DNA of 64,000 bases from Mycobacterium sp. 3519A (GCF_900240945.1 NZ_OESG01000013.1:2193622-2257621); one strand, 5' to 3'; shown: positions 45,350 through 56,102, numbered from the stretch's first letter. Notes: a model not told the origin generated them from the letters alone. Numbers and translations are program-made.

Positions 45350-46204
45350 CTACAGCTCCTTGACTGTCAGCAGTGGCTCAGCGACGTCGTAACCGACCAC
45401 CGGGCCGTCCCGGCAGAGCAACAGCGGCCCCAACTGGCAATGTCCGCACCAGCCGATCCCGCACTGCATATTGCGTTCGAGCGACACGTGAATAGCATTG
45501 GCCGGTACGCCTTTTCGGATCAGCTCGGCGGCGCTGTTGCGCATCATCGACTCGGGACCGCAGAGAAACGCGGCGGTGTCCGCGGGTCTGAGCGGGAGCC
45601 GCCGCAGTGGCTCGGTGACGAAGCCGACCTCACCGGGCCAGCCCTGCACCGGCACGTCGACGGTCAGGTGCACGTCGATGTCATCGCGTCCGGCCCAACT
45701 CTGCAGTTCCTCGCTGAACAGGAAGTCGTCGCGCGAGCGGGCCCCGGCGATCAGCGTCACCCGTCCGAAGCCGTCCCGGCCCGCCAGCGCACCGAGGACG
45801 ACGGGCCGCAGCGGGGCCAGGCCGACTCCGCCTGCGACGATGACCAGGTCACGGTCGAGCGCGTCGAACAGACCCCAGTTCGTGCCGAACGGCCCCCGCA
45901 TGCCGATCACCGTGCCGGGTTGCGCGTCATGCAGCGCCCGACTGACGGCTCCCACGGCGCGGATCGTGTGGGTGACGGTCTCATCGTCGGCGGACGGCAC
46001 ACCGCTGACCGAGATGGCGATCTCACCGACTCCGAACGCGTACATCATCATGAACTCGCCCGGCAGCGCAGGCGGCAACGGTTCGGCCACCGGTTCCAGC
46101 CGAAGCGTCGCGGAGTCTCGGTTCTCGCGGATCCTGCTGCGGACACGGTAGGGCACCGGGGTCATTGCCGACGATGTCGCGGTCCGCGTGACCGTTTCAC
46201 TCAT
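45350..46204 (-). CDS. hyhG: hydrogenase group 3b diaphorase subunit (FAD/NAD(P)-binding)
   Basis: 284 residues from the ATG at 46204; a TTG start 15 bases earlier is weaker. Ferredoxin-NADP-reductase-type fold: flavin-binding EFMMMYAFGVGEIAISVSG, RGPFGTNWGL, NAD(P)-binding VIVAGGVGLAPLRPVV, and a C-terminal [2Fe-2S] motif QCGIGWCGHCQLGPLLLC. It exchanges electrons between NAD(P)H and the hydrogenase clusters. Confidence 0.92.
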   Translation of the reverse strand: MSETVTRTATSSAMTPVPYRVRSRIRENRDSATLRLEPVAEPLPPALPGEFMMMYAFGVGEIAISVSGVPSADDETVTHTIRAVGAVSRALHDAQPGTVIGMRGPFGTNWGLFDALDRDLVIVAGGVGLAPLRPVVLGALAGRDGFGRVTLIAGARSRDDFLFSEELQSWAGRDDIDVHLTVDVPVQGWPGEVGFVTEPLRRLPLRPADTAAFLCGPESMMRNSAAELIRKGVPANAIHVSLERNMQCGIGWCGHCQLGPLLLCRDGPVVGYDVAEPLLTVKEL

Positions 46205-47294
46205 CGTGCTGCTCCGCAAGGTCAGCCAACACGTTCATTTCTTCGGTGATGTCGATTCCGGTGGGGCACCACGCGATACAGCGGCCACAGCCCACGCAGC
46301 CGGAGGTGCCGAACTGGTCGTGCCAGGTGCCGAGCTTGTGGGTGATCCAGTGTCGGTACCGGGATGGCGCCGATTGGCGGACGCTTCCTTCGTGGATGAA
46401 TGTGAAGTCGAATTCGAAGCAGGACGCCCAACTCGCCCACCGTTCGGCGTGGTCGCCAGTCAGGTCGGTGACGTCCTCGACGCTCGTGCAGAAGCAGGTC
46501 GGGCACGCCATTGTGCAGTTGCCGCACGTCAGGCACCGACTGGCGACCTCGGCCCAATGAGGAGATTCGCGGGATTCGATCAGCAGCTCACGCAGATCAC
46601 CGGGGGGCATCGCCCGTCCCATGTGCTGCGCCGCTTGCGCGACATCGGCTCGCGCAGAGGCGACTTCGACGTCCTCGGCCTCGCGGTGCGGCAGCCCCGC
46701 CAGCACCTCGGCGCCGCCAGGGCTTCCGACATCCACTAGATAGCTGCACTGCTCACCGCTGATGCGTTCGGTCAGCGCAAGGTCGTAGCCGGCGCCGACC
46801 GCCGGGCCGGTGTTCATCGATGCACAGAAACAGAGGCCGCCGGGCTCGGTACAGTTCACCGCCACGACGAAGACGTGCGCCAGACGGCTCACGAACCCCT
46901 GATCGGGGTGTGCGCCCTTGCCGAGGACACCGTCGAGTACGGCAATCGCTGCCAGGTCGCAGGCCCGCACCCCGATGAACGCATGCTTCGCAATGTCCTC
47001 CGTCGGGGTCGCATCGGAACTCCAGAGTCGTTGCCGCGGCGGGTGCAAGAACTGTTTCCATGACTGAGGGCCTGCCGAGTGCCCGAAGAGGGCACTGTCG
47101 TTGCGGCGGCGTAGCCGGTAATGACCGGGGCCGACGTCGACGCCCCAGCCGCGCGGCAGCTCGTCGGCCGACGTCAGCTCGGTGAGCACGATCGCGTTGT
47201 CCGACAGCGTCGGCCCGACTACCCGGTACTCGCGGTCGATCAGGGTCGCCACGAGTTCTTGCAATCCCGCGGCATCGATCACCGCACTGCACAT
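46197..47294 (-). CDS. hyhB: hydrogenase group 3b iron-sulfur (beta) subunit
   Basis: 365 residues from the ATG at 47294; the frame continues upstream over the DosR-like sites and is not used. C-terminal 4Fe-4S ferredoxin motifs CLTCGNCTMACPTCFC and CVGCGRCIAWCP are complete; the N-terminal half contains IGVRACDLAAIAVLD. It passes electrons between the diaphorase and the small subunit and is the first gene of the five-gene hydrogenase operon. Confidence 0.92.
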   Translation of the reverse strand: MCSAVIDAAGLQELVATLIDREYRVVGPTLSDNAIVLTELTSADELPRGWGVDVGPGHYRLRRRNDSALFGHSAGPQSWKQFLHPPRQRLWSSDATPTEDIAKHAFIGVRACDLAAIAVLDGVLGKGAHPDQGFVSRLAHVFVVAVNCTEPGGLCFCASMNTGPAVGAGYDLALTERISGEQCSYLVDVGSPGGAEVLAGLPHREAEDVEVASARADVAQAAQHMGRAMPPGDLRELLIESRESPHWAEVASRCLTCGNCTMACPTCFCTSVEDVTDLTGDHAERWASWASCFEFDFTFIHEGSVRQSAPSRYRHWITHKLGTWHDQFGTSGCVGCGRCIAWCPTGIDITEEMNVLADLAEQHDE

Positions 47295-47326
47295 CGCCTC
47301 ATCGTGCTCCCGGTTGGTCGGCGATA

Positions 47327-47346
47327 CACGGTCTTTGGGTCCCCTA
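47327..47346. promoter_or_regulatory. DosR-box-like site
   Basis: GGTCTTTGGGTCCCC core, GTCCC right half; 33 bp upstream of the hydrogenase operon start. Confidence 0.6.
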
Positions 47347-47348
47347 GA

Positions 47349-47368
47349 TGAGTGCCAAAAGTCCTTCA
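47349..47368. promoter_or_regulatory. DosR-box-like site
   Basis: TGAGTGCCAAAAGTCCTTCA, strong AAAAGTCCTT right half; 55 bp upstream of the hydrogenase operon. Confidence 0.6.
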
Positions 47369-47388
47369 GGTGCCCGATGGACGTCATT

Positions 47389-47408
47389 CATGGGACTTCT
47401 GACCGTAT
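47389..47408. promoter_or_regulatory. DosR-box-like site, near-consensus
   Basis: CATGGGACTTCTGACCGTAT: perfect GGGACTT left half, 35 bp upstream of the rightward gene at 47443. Confidence 0.8.
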
Positions 47409-47442
47409 TTTTCCGGCTGTTGCCGTCGGTAACGTCGCTCAC

Positions 47443-47916
47443 ATGTCCGAACAGACTCAACCGGTATCGATCCTGTCGGAGACCGAGTCGTGGCAGCTGC
47501 TTTCGAGCGTCTCGCTCGGCCGACTCGTCACGAGCGTCGACGGTGAACCGGCGATCTTTCCCCTCAACTTCGTCGTCGAGCACCGCACCGTGCTGTTTCG
47601 CACCGCAGAGGGCACCAAGCTGGTCAGCGCGGCGATCAACAACCGCGTGCTGTTCGAGGCTGACGATCATGGTGTGACGGGCGGTTGGAGCGTCATCGTC
47701 AGGGGACAGGCGCGCATTCTGCGCACCGACGAAGAAATCGACGAGGCCGAACGGGCGCAGCTACTTCCCTGGACGGCGACGGTCAAGCAGCATTACGTGC
47801 GCATCCGTCCCCTGAGCGTCACTGGAAGGCGGTTTGCGTTCGGTTCCGAGCCTGACCGCGAATTGTCTCGGCCGCATCCGGTTGGCTCTGTACCCGACCC
47901 TCCGCCCGGCGTTTGA
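47443..47916 (+). CDS. pyridoxamine 5'-phosphate oxidase-like flavin/heme-binding split-barrel protein
   Basis: 157 residues from the ATG at 47443. The N-terminal part is the PPOX-like split barrel: LLSSVSLGRLVTSVDGEPAI, FPLNFVVEHRTVLFRTAEG, and VLFEADDHGVTGGWSVIVRG. M. tuberculosis relatives include DosR-regulon Rv3129 and F420/FMN-binding Rv1155-type proteins. It has the strongest of the three boxes in this gap directly upstream. The last 98 bp overlap the 3' end of the SRPBCC gene on the opposite strand. Confidence 0.88.
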   Translation: MSEQTQPVSILSETESWQLLSSVSLGRLVTSVDGEPAIFPLNFVVEHRTVLFRTAEGTKLVSAAINNRVLFEADDHGVTGGWSVIVRGQARILRTDEEIDEAERAQLLPWTATVKQHYVRIRPLSVTGRRFAFGSEPDRELSRPHPVGSVPDPPPGV

Positions 47917-48514
47917 TGCCGAGCAGTATGCCTCTGATCAGAAACGCCTTCGCGGGACCGGCGAGTTCGATCGTCAGTATCTCGCCGGGGTTTCGCAATC
48001 GCGTTCGGGTGCGGACCAGTAGCCGGCAGCGATCCTCCCAGTGCGGAAGCAGGTGGAAGGACCAGACGGTGTCGAAGGGCCGATACGGGGCGGGGGCGCG
48101 CAAGACGATCGACTGCTGGTCGACGACCTCGACGACATCCATCGAGAACCCGTCGCGCAGGCCCATCCAGCCCGTGGGCGCCAAGCGCACTCGGTCACCC
48201 GGATCGAGCTGTTGCCATTCCGGGTGGATGCGGTCGGCATTGTGATAGTCGAGGCCGACTAACTTCTCCAGCGTTTCGTAGCTGTACAGTCCGCCACGGT
48301 CCTGACCCATCTGGACCAACCATGGCCACACCTCGCTGGCCGATGCATGGATCCACACGCCTTCGGTTGTCTGATCGACAGGTCCGCGCAGGTGTTCGTC
48401 GCCGAGCAGGCTCATGCGGCACTCTTCCTTCGTCGTGCCCCAGTTGCGGTAGTACCTGCGTGCTGCATAGAGCACCGCCGCTGCCGCCGCTGTCCGGATC
48501 ATCTTGGTACTCAT
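47819..48514 (-). CDS. SRPBCC (polyketide cyclase-like) protein with hydrophobic N-terminus
   Basis: 231 residues. The short N-terminal hydrophobic region (IRTAAAAAVLYAARRY) is followed by the grip-fold domain: VWIHASASEVWPWLVQMGQD, GLYSYETLEKLVG, WQQLDPGDRVRLAP. The same WPWL...GQDRGGxYSYxxLE pattern is found in the protein at 53634-54335. Ligand unknown. A DosR-like box lies 34 bp upstream. The long 3' overlap with the preceding entry is unusual; the C-terminal 30 residues may be dispensable. Confidence 0.82.
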   Translation of the reverse strand: MSTKMIRTAAAAAVLYAARRYYRNWGTTKEECRMSLLGDEHLRGPVDQTTEGVWIHASASEVWPWLVQMGQDRGGLYSYETLEKLVGLDYHNADRIHPEWQQLDPGDRVRLAPTGWMGLRDGFSMDVVEVVDQQSIVLRAPAPYRPFDTVWSFHLLPHWEDRCRLLVRTRTRLRNPGEILTIELAGPAKAFLIRGILLGIKRRAEGRVQSQPDAAETIRGQARNRTQTAFQ

Positions 48515-48547
48515 GCCGCCAACCTTCCGCTTCGCGTGCGGGCACTG

Positions 48548-48567
48548 ATAGGGCCGGTGGTCCCTTC
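48548..48567. promoter_or_regulatory. DosR-box-like site, near-consensus
   Basis: ATAGGGCCGGTGGTCCCTTC: GGGCC and GGTCCC halves, 34 bp upstream of the SRPBCC gene. Confidence 0.8.
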
Positions 48568-48596
48568 CTCGGCGTCACCGACGAACGGCCTTCCGC

Positions 48597-48616
48597 CGTG
48601 GGACTTCGGCCCCTAC
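48597..48616. promoter_or_regulatory. DosR-box-like site, near-consensus
   Basis: CGTGGGACTTCGGCCCCTAC: perfect GGGACTT left half, 59 bp upstream of hspX. It is nearly the same sequence as the box in front of pfkB. Confidence 0.88.
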
Positions 48617-48674
48617 CCGCGACCAGCGGCGGTGTAGTCCGATTCAGTCGGAAGATCAACTGTTTCAAGGAGGC

Positions 48675-49109
48675 ATGATGAACAGACTTCCGACACAACA
48701 TCGTCCGCGATACCTCTTCCCGGAATTCAGTGATCTGTTAGCGGGATTTCCGGCATGGACGAACCTGCGCCCGGCATTCGGCAACCATGTCATCCGCATC
48801 GAAGACGAGATGAAGGATGGCAGTTACGAGTTGCGCGCCGAAATCCCAGGCGTCGACCCGGCGACAGATGTCGACATCACAGTCCGCGACGGCCTGTTGA
48901 CGATCAAAGCCGAGCGCAGTGAGAAGAAGGAGACCAATGGGCGGTCCGAATTCTCGTACGGCTCACTGATGCGTTCAGTCACCTTGCCCCCTGGCGCGGA
49001 CGAGGACGCCATCAAGGCCAGTTATGACAAGGGAATTTTGACCGTGTCGGTGCCGGTGACCCAGGCTGCACCCGCCGAAAAGCACGTTCCGGTCGAAGCG
49101 GCTAAGTAA
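48675..49109 (+). CDS. hspX: alpha-crystallin-type small heat shock protein (HspX/Acr)
   Basis: 144 residues, same length and clear relationship to M. tuberculosis HspX (Rv2031c). The start RPRYLFPEFSDLLAGFP, the alpha-crystallin core IRIEDEMKDGSYELRAEIPG, RDGLLTIKAERSEKK and GILTVSVPV are all present. It is an ATP-independent holdase that is the most strongly induced DosR-regulon protein in tubercle bacilli. AAGGAGGC precedes two ATGs in tandem; the first is used. A perfect hairpin follows the stop. Confidence 0.95.
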   Translation: MMNRLPTQHRPRYLFPEFSDLLAGFPAWTNLRPAFGNHVIRIEDEMKDGSYELRAEIPGVDPATDVDITVRDGLLTIKAERSEKKETNGRSEFSYGSLMRSVTLPPGADEDAIKASYDKGILTVSVPVTQAAPAEKHVPVEAAK

Positions 49110-49120
49110 CCCTCCCAGCG

Positions 49121-49152
49121 GGTGGTTCCAGACTGGAGGGTCTGGAACCACC
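49121..49152. terminator. perfect 12-bp hairpin after hspX
   Basis: GGTGGTTCCAGA and TCTGGAACCACC flank an eight-base loop. There is no U-run, as is usual in mycobacteria. It starts 11 bases past the hspX stop and may end, attenuate or protect the transcript before the DUF1876 gene. Confidence 0.75.
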
Positions 49153-49189
49153 TCTTCGACGTCTCGTTCGCGAAACATCAGGAGCTGCA

Positions 49190-49504
49190 GTGAAAAACAA
49201 GAACCACGTGCGCAAAACATGGACCGTCACTGTCTTGATCGACGAGCGCGGCGCGGAAACACGGGCCACTGCACGATTGCATTGGCGCGACCAGGAAGTC
49301 GTCGGTGTCGGGGTGGCCAAGCTGAATCCGGCGGACCGTTACTTCGCGGCGATCGGCGATGAACTTGCCGCGGCCCGAGCACTATTCGATGCCGCGAAGC
49401 AAGTGATGGCAGTGACTGAGGACGATATCGAGAACGTCACGGACGAACCCGTGACATTCCGGCGCTGGACGGGCGCCGGACTACCGATCGGAGCAGAGCA
49501 ATGA
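49190..49504 (+). CDS. DUF1876 protein (Rv1738/Rv2632c family)
   Basis: 104 residues from a GTG with AGGAGCT upstream. DUF1876 core: [52 protein letters not shown]. It adds a 30-residue C-terminal acidic extension absent from the 76-residue paralogue at 42620. Hibernation-factor-like fold is known for the family. Its stop overlaps the Rv2030c-like start by four bases, so the two are coupled. Confidence 0.88.
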   Translation: MKNKNHVRKTWTVTVLIDERGAETRATARLHWRDQEVVGVGVAKLNPADRYFAAIGDELAAARALFDAAKQVMAVTEDDIENVTDEPVTFRRWTGAGLPIGAEQ

Positions 49505-51546
49505 CTCGCGCCCGCGGGCTGACCAGAAGCGCGCCCCGACAAATCTTTCGCAACCGCCGTGAGGCAGGGAAGGTGCTGGCGAATCTGCTGGGTGCGTACC
49601 GCGGCCGCGAAGGAGTCGTCGTACTGGGTTTGCCCCGCGGCGGAATCCCGGTTGCATGGGAAGTGGCTGCCTCCCTGGCCGCCCCGTTGGATGCGTTCGT
49701 CGTCCGCAAGCTCGGAGCGCCCGGCCACGAAGAGTTCGCTGTGGGGGCCGTGGCGACCGGCGGACGCGTTGTGGTCAACGACGACCTTTTGCGCGGGCTT
49801 CGCGTTACGCCGCAACAACTTCGGGCTGTTGCCGAACGCGAAGGACGCGAGCTCATCCGTCGTGAGGCCGCGTACCGGGGTGGCCGGCCACCTGTCGACG
49901 TCGCCGGCAAGACAGTGATCCTTGTCGACGACGGCCTTGCGACGGGTGCCAGCATGGTTGCCGCCATTCAGGCCCTGCGTGAACAGGATCCGGCCGAGAT
50001 CGTGGTAGCGGTGCCGGCCGCCCCGGAGTCGACTTGCCGCGAGTTGGCAGGCATCGTCGACGACGTAGTCTGCGCATCAATGCCAACGCCCTTCCTCGCG
50101 GTGGGGGAGTCGTTCTGGGATTTCCGCCAAGTCAGTGACGAAGAAGTGCGCGAGCTCCTCGCCACGCCGACGACCGGGATGGCGACGGCGCGGATTCGAA
50201 TCGCGGAGACGCCGGCAGAGATTCTCGATCGAACAGCGGTCGACGCACCAGGTGGCGTGCCGCCACGCGACGCACTCGAGGAGATCGTGGGCGATGCACG
50301 GATCGTCATGATCGGCGAAAGTTCGCACGGGACACATGAATTCTATGAGGCACGCGCTGAAATCACGAAGTGGCTGATCGAGGAGAAGGGATTCTGCGCC
50401 GTCGCTGCCGAGGCAGACTGGCCGGACGCATACCGCGTCAACCGCTACGTGCGCGGGCAGGGTGGTGATCGGTCGGCGACCCAAGCCTTGAGCGGCTTCG
50501 AACGCTTCCCCTCCTGGATGTGGCGCAACGTCGTGGTACGGGATTTCGTCGACTGGCTCCATTCACACAACGCGCACCGGCGCCAGCAGGGAGCCCGCCA
50601 AACCGGCTTCTACGGACTGGATTTGTACAGCCTGCATCGGTCGATGCAGGAGGTCATTGCATATCTCGACAACGTCGACCCCATGGCTGCCGAGCGAGCG
50701 CGCAAGCGCTACGCGTGCTTCGATCACACGTCGGCTGACGACGGGCAGGCGTACGGATTCGCCGCGGCATTCGGTGCCGGGTTGTCATGCGAACGTCAGG
50801 CCGTCGAGCAGTTGGTCGAGATGCAGCGCGACGCAGCCGAACACGTCCGTCGCGACGGGTTGCTCGCCGAAGACGAGCAGTTCTATGCACAGCAGAATGC
50901 GCAGACCGTGCGAAATGCGGAAGTGTATTACCGGTCCATGTTCAGCGGTCGAGTGACGTCGTGGAACCTTCGGGACCAACACATGGCTGCCACGCTGAAC
51001 GCGTTGCTCACCTACCTGGACCGGCGCGGGGGACCCGAGCCGGCTCGAATCGTGGTCTGGGCGCACAACTCTCACGTCGGAGACGCGCGTGCCACCGAGG
51101 TCAGCGCCGATGGACAGCTCACGCTTGGACAGTTGGCGCGCGAACGCTACGGCGACGATGCCCGGCTGATTGGTTTCACCACGTTCACCGGCACCGTGAC
51201 CGCGGCCAGCGAGTGGGGCGCGATCGCCGAACGCAAGGCCGTTCGGCGAGCCTTGAACGGAAGTGTCGAGGAGCTGTTCCACGAGACCGGCAGGCAGGAG
51301 TTCCTGGTGTCGCCGATGGTCAGTCACGCGGCAGCAGAACCACTCGACGCGGTTCGACTGGCACGCGCCATCGGCGTGATCTACCTGCCGACCACCGAAC
51401 GGCAGAGTCACTACTATCACGTCCGCCCGAGCGAGCAGTTCGACGCGATCATCCACATCGACCACACCCGCGCCCTGGAGCCGCTCGAGGTGACCAGCAC
51501 ATGGGCTGCGGGCGAGAACCCGGAGACTTATCCGACCGGCTTGTGA
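49501..51546 (+). CDS. Rv2030c-type phosphoribosyltransferase - erythromycin esterase-like fusion
   Basis: 681 residues, the same length and full-length resemblance to M. tuberculosis Rv2030c, the neighbour of hspX there. Residues 10-225 are a phosphoribosyltransferase-fold domain ([20 protein letters not shown] loop [17 protein letters not shown]). Residues 240-670 are the erythromycin-esterase-like domain: [48 protein letters not shown] and [12 protein letters not shown]. The substrate of neither domain is known. The hspX-DUF1876-Rv2030c order is kept apart from the inserted DUF1876 gene. Confidence 0.94.
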   Translation: MTRARGLTRSAPRQIFRNRREAGKVLANLLGAYRGREGVVVLGLPRGGIPVAWEVAASLAAPLDAFVVRKLGAPGHEEFAVGAVATGGRVVVNDDLLRGLRVTPQQLRAVAEREGRELIRREAAYRGGRPPVDVAGKTVILVDDGLATGASMVAAIQALREQDPAEIVVAVPAAPESTCRELAGIVDDVVCASMPTPFLAVGESFWDFRQVSDEEVRELLATPTTGMATARIRIAETPAEILDRTAVDAPGGVPPRDALEEIVGDARIVMIGESSHGTHEFYEARAEITKWLIEEKGFCAVAAEADWPDAYRVNRYVRGQGGDRSATQALSGFERFPSWMWRNVVVRDFVDWLHSHNAHRRQQGARQTGFYGLDLYSLHRSMQEVIAYLDNVDPMAAERARKRYACFDHTSADDGQAYGFAAAFGAGLSCERQAVEQLVEMQRDAAEHVRRDGLLAEDEQFYAQQNAQTVRNAEVYYRSMFSGRVTSWNLRDQHMAATLNALLTYLDRRGGPEPARIVVWAHNSHVGDARATEVSADGQLTLGQLARERYGDDARLIGFTTFTGTVTAASEWGAIAERKAVRRALNGSVEELFHETGRQEFLVSPMVSHAAAEPLDAVRLARAIGVIYLPTTERQSHYYHVRPSEQFDAIIHIDHTRALEPLEVTSTWAAGENPETYPTGL

Positions 51547-51552
51547 CGTCGT

Positions 51553-52437
51553 CTACGGCCGGTGCGGTGGAACCCGGTACAGAGCGGCTCCCGCAACGAT
51601 TCCGGCGCCTGCGGCGACCAGCAGAACCCGGTCGCCCGGCCGGACTCGGTCGGCGGCGTGGTGAAACGCTGCGGCCATGGACGCCGTGTGAATGTTCCCG
51701 TTCTCGGCCACGGTGATTTGGTCCTCGGCCACCCCGAGTTGCGCCGCGAGTTCGACTCGGTAGCGGCGCCGGTTGGGGGCAGCGACGATCGCGTCGACGT
51801 CATCGAGCCCAAGCCCGGCCTCGCGAAGGCATTGGTCGACGACGTGTCCGGCCGCGAGCGCGAACCGGCGGTCGATCGCATCGGTTTCGGCGAACCTCAG
51901 CACGTTGTGGCCGTCAATGAGACCGACTGTGGCATTGCAGGTTTCGCCGTCATCGAGGTCGTTGACCCAATGCACACGCTGTAATCCGAAGTCGTCGTCG
52001 GTCCAGCCGCAGAGCACGGCTGCTCCTGACGGCGAGAAGGGAAATTTCTCACTCATACCGCGGCCGGGATCGGCGTCGCTGGTCACGATGAGGGCGCAAT
52101 CCACGGCACCCGATTTGAGGAAGCCGTCGACAATCTGTAGGGCCGTGAGCATTCCGCAGGCGCCATTGGAAATGTCGAACGAGAACGTGCCATGCGTGTC
52201 TGAGTGTGGATCCTCCGGATTGGCTCCGATGTCTTTCTGGATCAATGCTGCAAGGGCAGGCTCGCCAAGATTGCGATCGCGGTAGACGCCTGCGTTGACG
52301 AGCAAGTCGACGTCGTGCGGGTGCTTGCCTGCGTTGGTCAGGCAGCTGCGTGCGGCCCTGACGGCGACACGAAGCGCGCTGTGGTGATCGCGCCAGCCGC
52401 CGCGGCTGAGGCAGACCTGATCAATCCGAGTGGCCAT
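51553..52437 (-). CDS. KAS III-like (FabH-type) thiolase-fold enzyme, short form
   Basis: 294 residues of the ketoacyl-ACP-synthase III fold. The catalytic Cys is in FDISNGACGMLTAL and a late Asn in VAENGNIHTASMAA. In the segment where FabH has its catalytic His (between these two) the sequence reads IVAAPNRRRYR, with no His at the expected place. It overlaps the longer KAS III-like gene by 17 bp, the two forming a pair. Such Cys-only or His-less partners occur in heteromeric or acyl-transfer KAS III systems; which applies here is unknown. Confidence 0.8.
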   Translation of the reverse strand: MATRIDQVCLSRGGWRDHHSALRVAVRAARSCLTNAGKHPHDVDLLVNAGVYRDRNLGEPALAALIQKDIGANPEDPHSDTHGTFSFDISNGACGMLTALQIVDGFLKSGAVDCALIVTSDADPGRGMSEKFPFSPSGAAVLCGWTDDDFGLQRVHWVNDLDDGETCNATVGLIDGHNVLRFAETDAIDRRFALAAGHVVDQCLREAGLGLDDVDAIVAAPNRRRYRVELAAQLGVAEDQITVAENGNIHTASMAAAFHHAADRVRPGDRVLLVAAGAGIVAGAALYRVPPHRP

Positions 52438-53524
52438 AGCGATTCACCAATTCCTCGTCCAGCGTCACCAGCACCACGCCGATCTCCAGCCCGGACGCCA
52501 GCGCGATCAACGCCACCGTCTCGCCGGGCAGGATATGCCTGGATTCGAGTTCCTCGACGAGGGCAACGGTGTGGGTCGTCGACGCGGTGTTCCCATATCG
52601 GTCAACGGTTATCACCGCGTCATGGCGTGGGGTGTCGCCGAAGGAGGCCGCCATCTGCGCCATGCCTTTTTTGATCGCTCTGGCCGAAGTCTGATGGGTG
52701 ATCACGTGATCGATGTCGTGTATCGAAATGCCCACCGCATCGAGCACTTCGTGCAACAGCAGGGGAGTATTCGACATGGCCGCCTGGTGAATTCCGCGGG
52801 CGTCGGTGAACATTCGGGCCGCGGGTTCATGGCCCTTTGGGTAGGCGAGGCACAACCGGCTGTAGTCGGCAACCGTCGTGAATCCGGCAAGGGTGATGCC
52901 TGCTGATCCGGGTTCGGCACGTTCGAGCAGCAACGCGGCCCCCGCGTCGCCCAGCGTCAGCGAGGCGAGTTCCTTGCTCATGATGCTGCGGATGTGGCGG
53001 GCGGCGTTTTGGCCCAGCTGGGAGATGTACTCGCCGCTGACGACAAGCACACGCTGGGCCGCGCCCTGGCGAATCCAGTTGTTGGCCACCGTGACACCGG
53101 TCAGCATGCCCGCGCACGCATTCGACACGTCGAAGGTCATCGCGTTGGTGGCGCCGATCGCGCGGGCGACGAAGCTGCTCATCGTCGGCTCGAGCCATTG
53201 AGTCAGGCCCCCGCGGAATTTCGTGATGCTGCAACTGATGACCACATCAATCGACGACGCGTCGCGCTGCGCCTTGTCCAGACAATTCAACGCCGCCGTC
53301 GTGGCGAGGCTGTAGGAGTCTTCGTCACCGACCGACACGCGTCGCTCCCGAATCCCCGTCAACCGCTCGAGGTCGATATGGGTGTGGTGGCGCGTCGTGG
53401 CCATCAACTCGGCAGTGCTCAGGTGCGTAGGAGGCAAATGCCGTCCCGCTCCGGCCAGCCGGGTGCGAAACGGCGCAGACGTTCCCCCCACCGTCGGATC
53501 CATCACCAGCCATTGGGTGCGCAT
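52421..53524 (-). CDS. KAS III-like (FabH-type) ketoacyl synthase, full catalytic set
   Basis: 367 residues. Cys in FDVSNACAGMLTGVT, His in HVITHQTSARAIKKG and Asn in VDRYGNTASTTHTVAL form the Cys-His-Asn triad of FabH. The N-terminal part AGAGRHLPPTHLSTAEL matches the family. The start is the ATG at 53524; a later ATG at 53503 is possible, and neither has a strong RBS. It starts a two-gene leftward operon opposite a DosR-like box at 53581-53600 and could make a methylketone or beta-keto lipid with its short partner. Confidence 0.85.
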   Translation of the reverse strand: MRTQWLVMDPTVGGTSAPFRTRLAGAGRHLPPTHLSTAELMATTRHHTHIDLERLTGIRERRVSVGDEDSYSLATTAALNCLDKAQRDASSIDVVISCSITKFRGGLTQWLEPTMSSFVARAIGATNAMTFDVSNACAGMLTGVTVANNWIRQGAAQRVLVVSGEYISQLGQNAARHIRSIMSKELASLTLGDAGAALLLERAEPGSAGITLAGFTTVADYSRLCLAYPKGHEPAARMFTDARGIHQAAMSNTPLLLHEVLDAVGISIHDIDHVITHQTSARAIKKGMAQMAASFGDTPRHDAVITVDRYGNTASTTHTVALVEELESRHILPGETVALIALASGLEIGVVLVTLDEELVNRYGHSD

Positions 53525-53580
53525 CGCGCAATCGTGCGCCGTCGTAGGCCCCCGCGATAAGTGCGCTTTGGGCCTCGTCG

Positions 53581-53600
53581 GAGGGGACCTTGGACCCTTC
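53581..53600. promoter_or_regulatory. DosR-box-like palindrome, near-consensus
   Basis: GAGGGGACCTTGGACCCTTC: GGGACC and GGACCC in dyad symmetry, 33 bp upstream of the rightward gene at 53634 and 57 bp from the KAS III-like pair. Confidence 0.85.
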
Positions 53601-53633
53601 GCGGTGTCGCACCCCGATTCCTACCGTCGGTGC

Positions 53634-54335
53634 ATGGGCAGGCAACGCTCTTGGTTAGCCGGATTGATGGCCGCGGTTGGTGTCATCGAGCTCTACGAAG
53701 GCAGGGTGCGGCCTTGGATGTACCGGTGGGGCGCCACCGACGAAGAAGTGGCGCTACAGCTTCCCGGCGACGAATTGATGGAGGCGACGACCCCGAGGAC
53801 GACCAGAGCCATCACCATCGATGCCGCCGTCGACGAGGTGTGGCCATGGCTGGCACAGCTCGGCGAGGACCGCGGCGGGTTCTATAGCTACTCCTGGCTC
53901 GAGCGGGTAGCCGGCGCGAATATCCGAAATGCGAACGCCGTACACCGGCAGTGGCAGGACGTGCGCCGTGGTGACTCGGTCTGGCTGGCACGGCGCTACG
54001 GCGGCGTGGCTCGTCTGGTGGTGGCCGCGGTCAAACCGAACTCGTATCTGCTGCTGATGTCGCCCGACGATTTCGACCGCGTGCAACACGGAGCCAAGGC
54101 TATCGGGGCGTGGGGCTTCTACCTGCACGAAAACCGCGGCTGGACGCGGCTGTTGGTGCGCGGCTGCGGCGGCGCCGTCGGGCATGCGGCTTTTGATCTT
54201 CCGCACTTCGTGATGGAGCAGAAGATGATGCGAGGCATTCGGCACCGTGCCGAACTGTTGCGCCGCGATCACGTGAACGCGTTCGCGCGGTATCAGCATC
54301 GCGGCCGCCGCGAATCCGTCGAACTCGTCAAATAA
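53634..54335 (+). CDS. SRPBCC (polyketide cyclase-like) protein with hydrophobic N-terminus
   Basis: 233 residues from the ATG at 53634. A short membrane-like N-terminus (SWLAGLMAAVGVIELYEG) is followed by the grip fold ITIDAAVDEVWPWLAQLGED, GFYSYSWLERVAGANIRNA, RRGDSVWLARRYGG. It is a paralogue of 47819-48514 with the same pattern. The lipid ligand is unknown; position opposite the KAS III-like pair suggests handling of its product. Confidence 0.82.
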   Translation: MGRQRSWLAGLMAAVGVIELYEGRVRPWMYRWGATDEEVALQLPGDELMEATTPRTTRAITIDAAVDEVWPWLAQLGEDRGGFYSYSWLERVAGANIRNANAVHRQWQDVRRGDSVWLARRYGGVARLVVAAVKPNSYLLLMSPDDFDRVQHGAKAIGAWGFYLHENRGWTRLLVRGCGGAVGHAAFDLPHFVMEQKMMRGIRHRAELLRRDHVNAFARYQHRGRRESVELVK

Positions 54336-56102
<1,767 letters not shown>

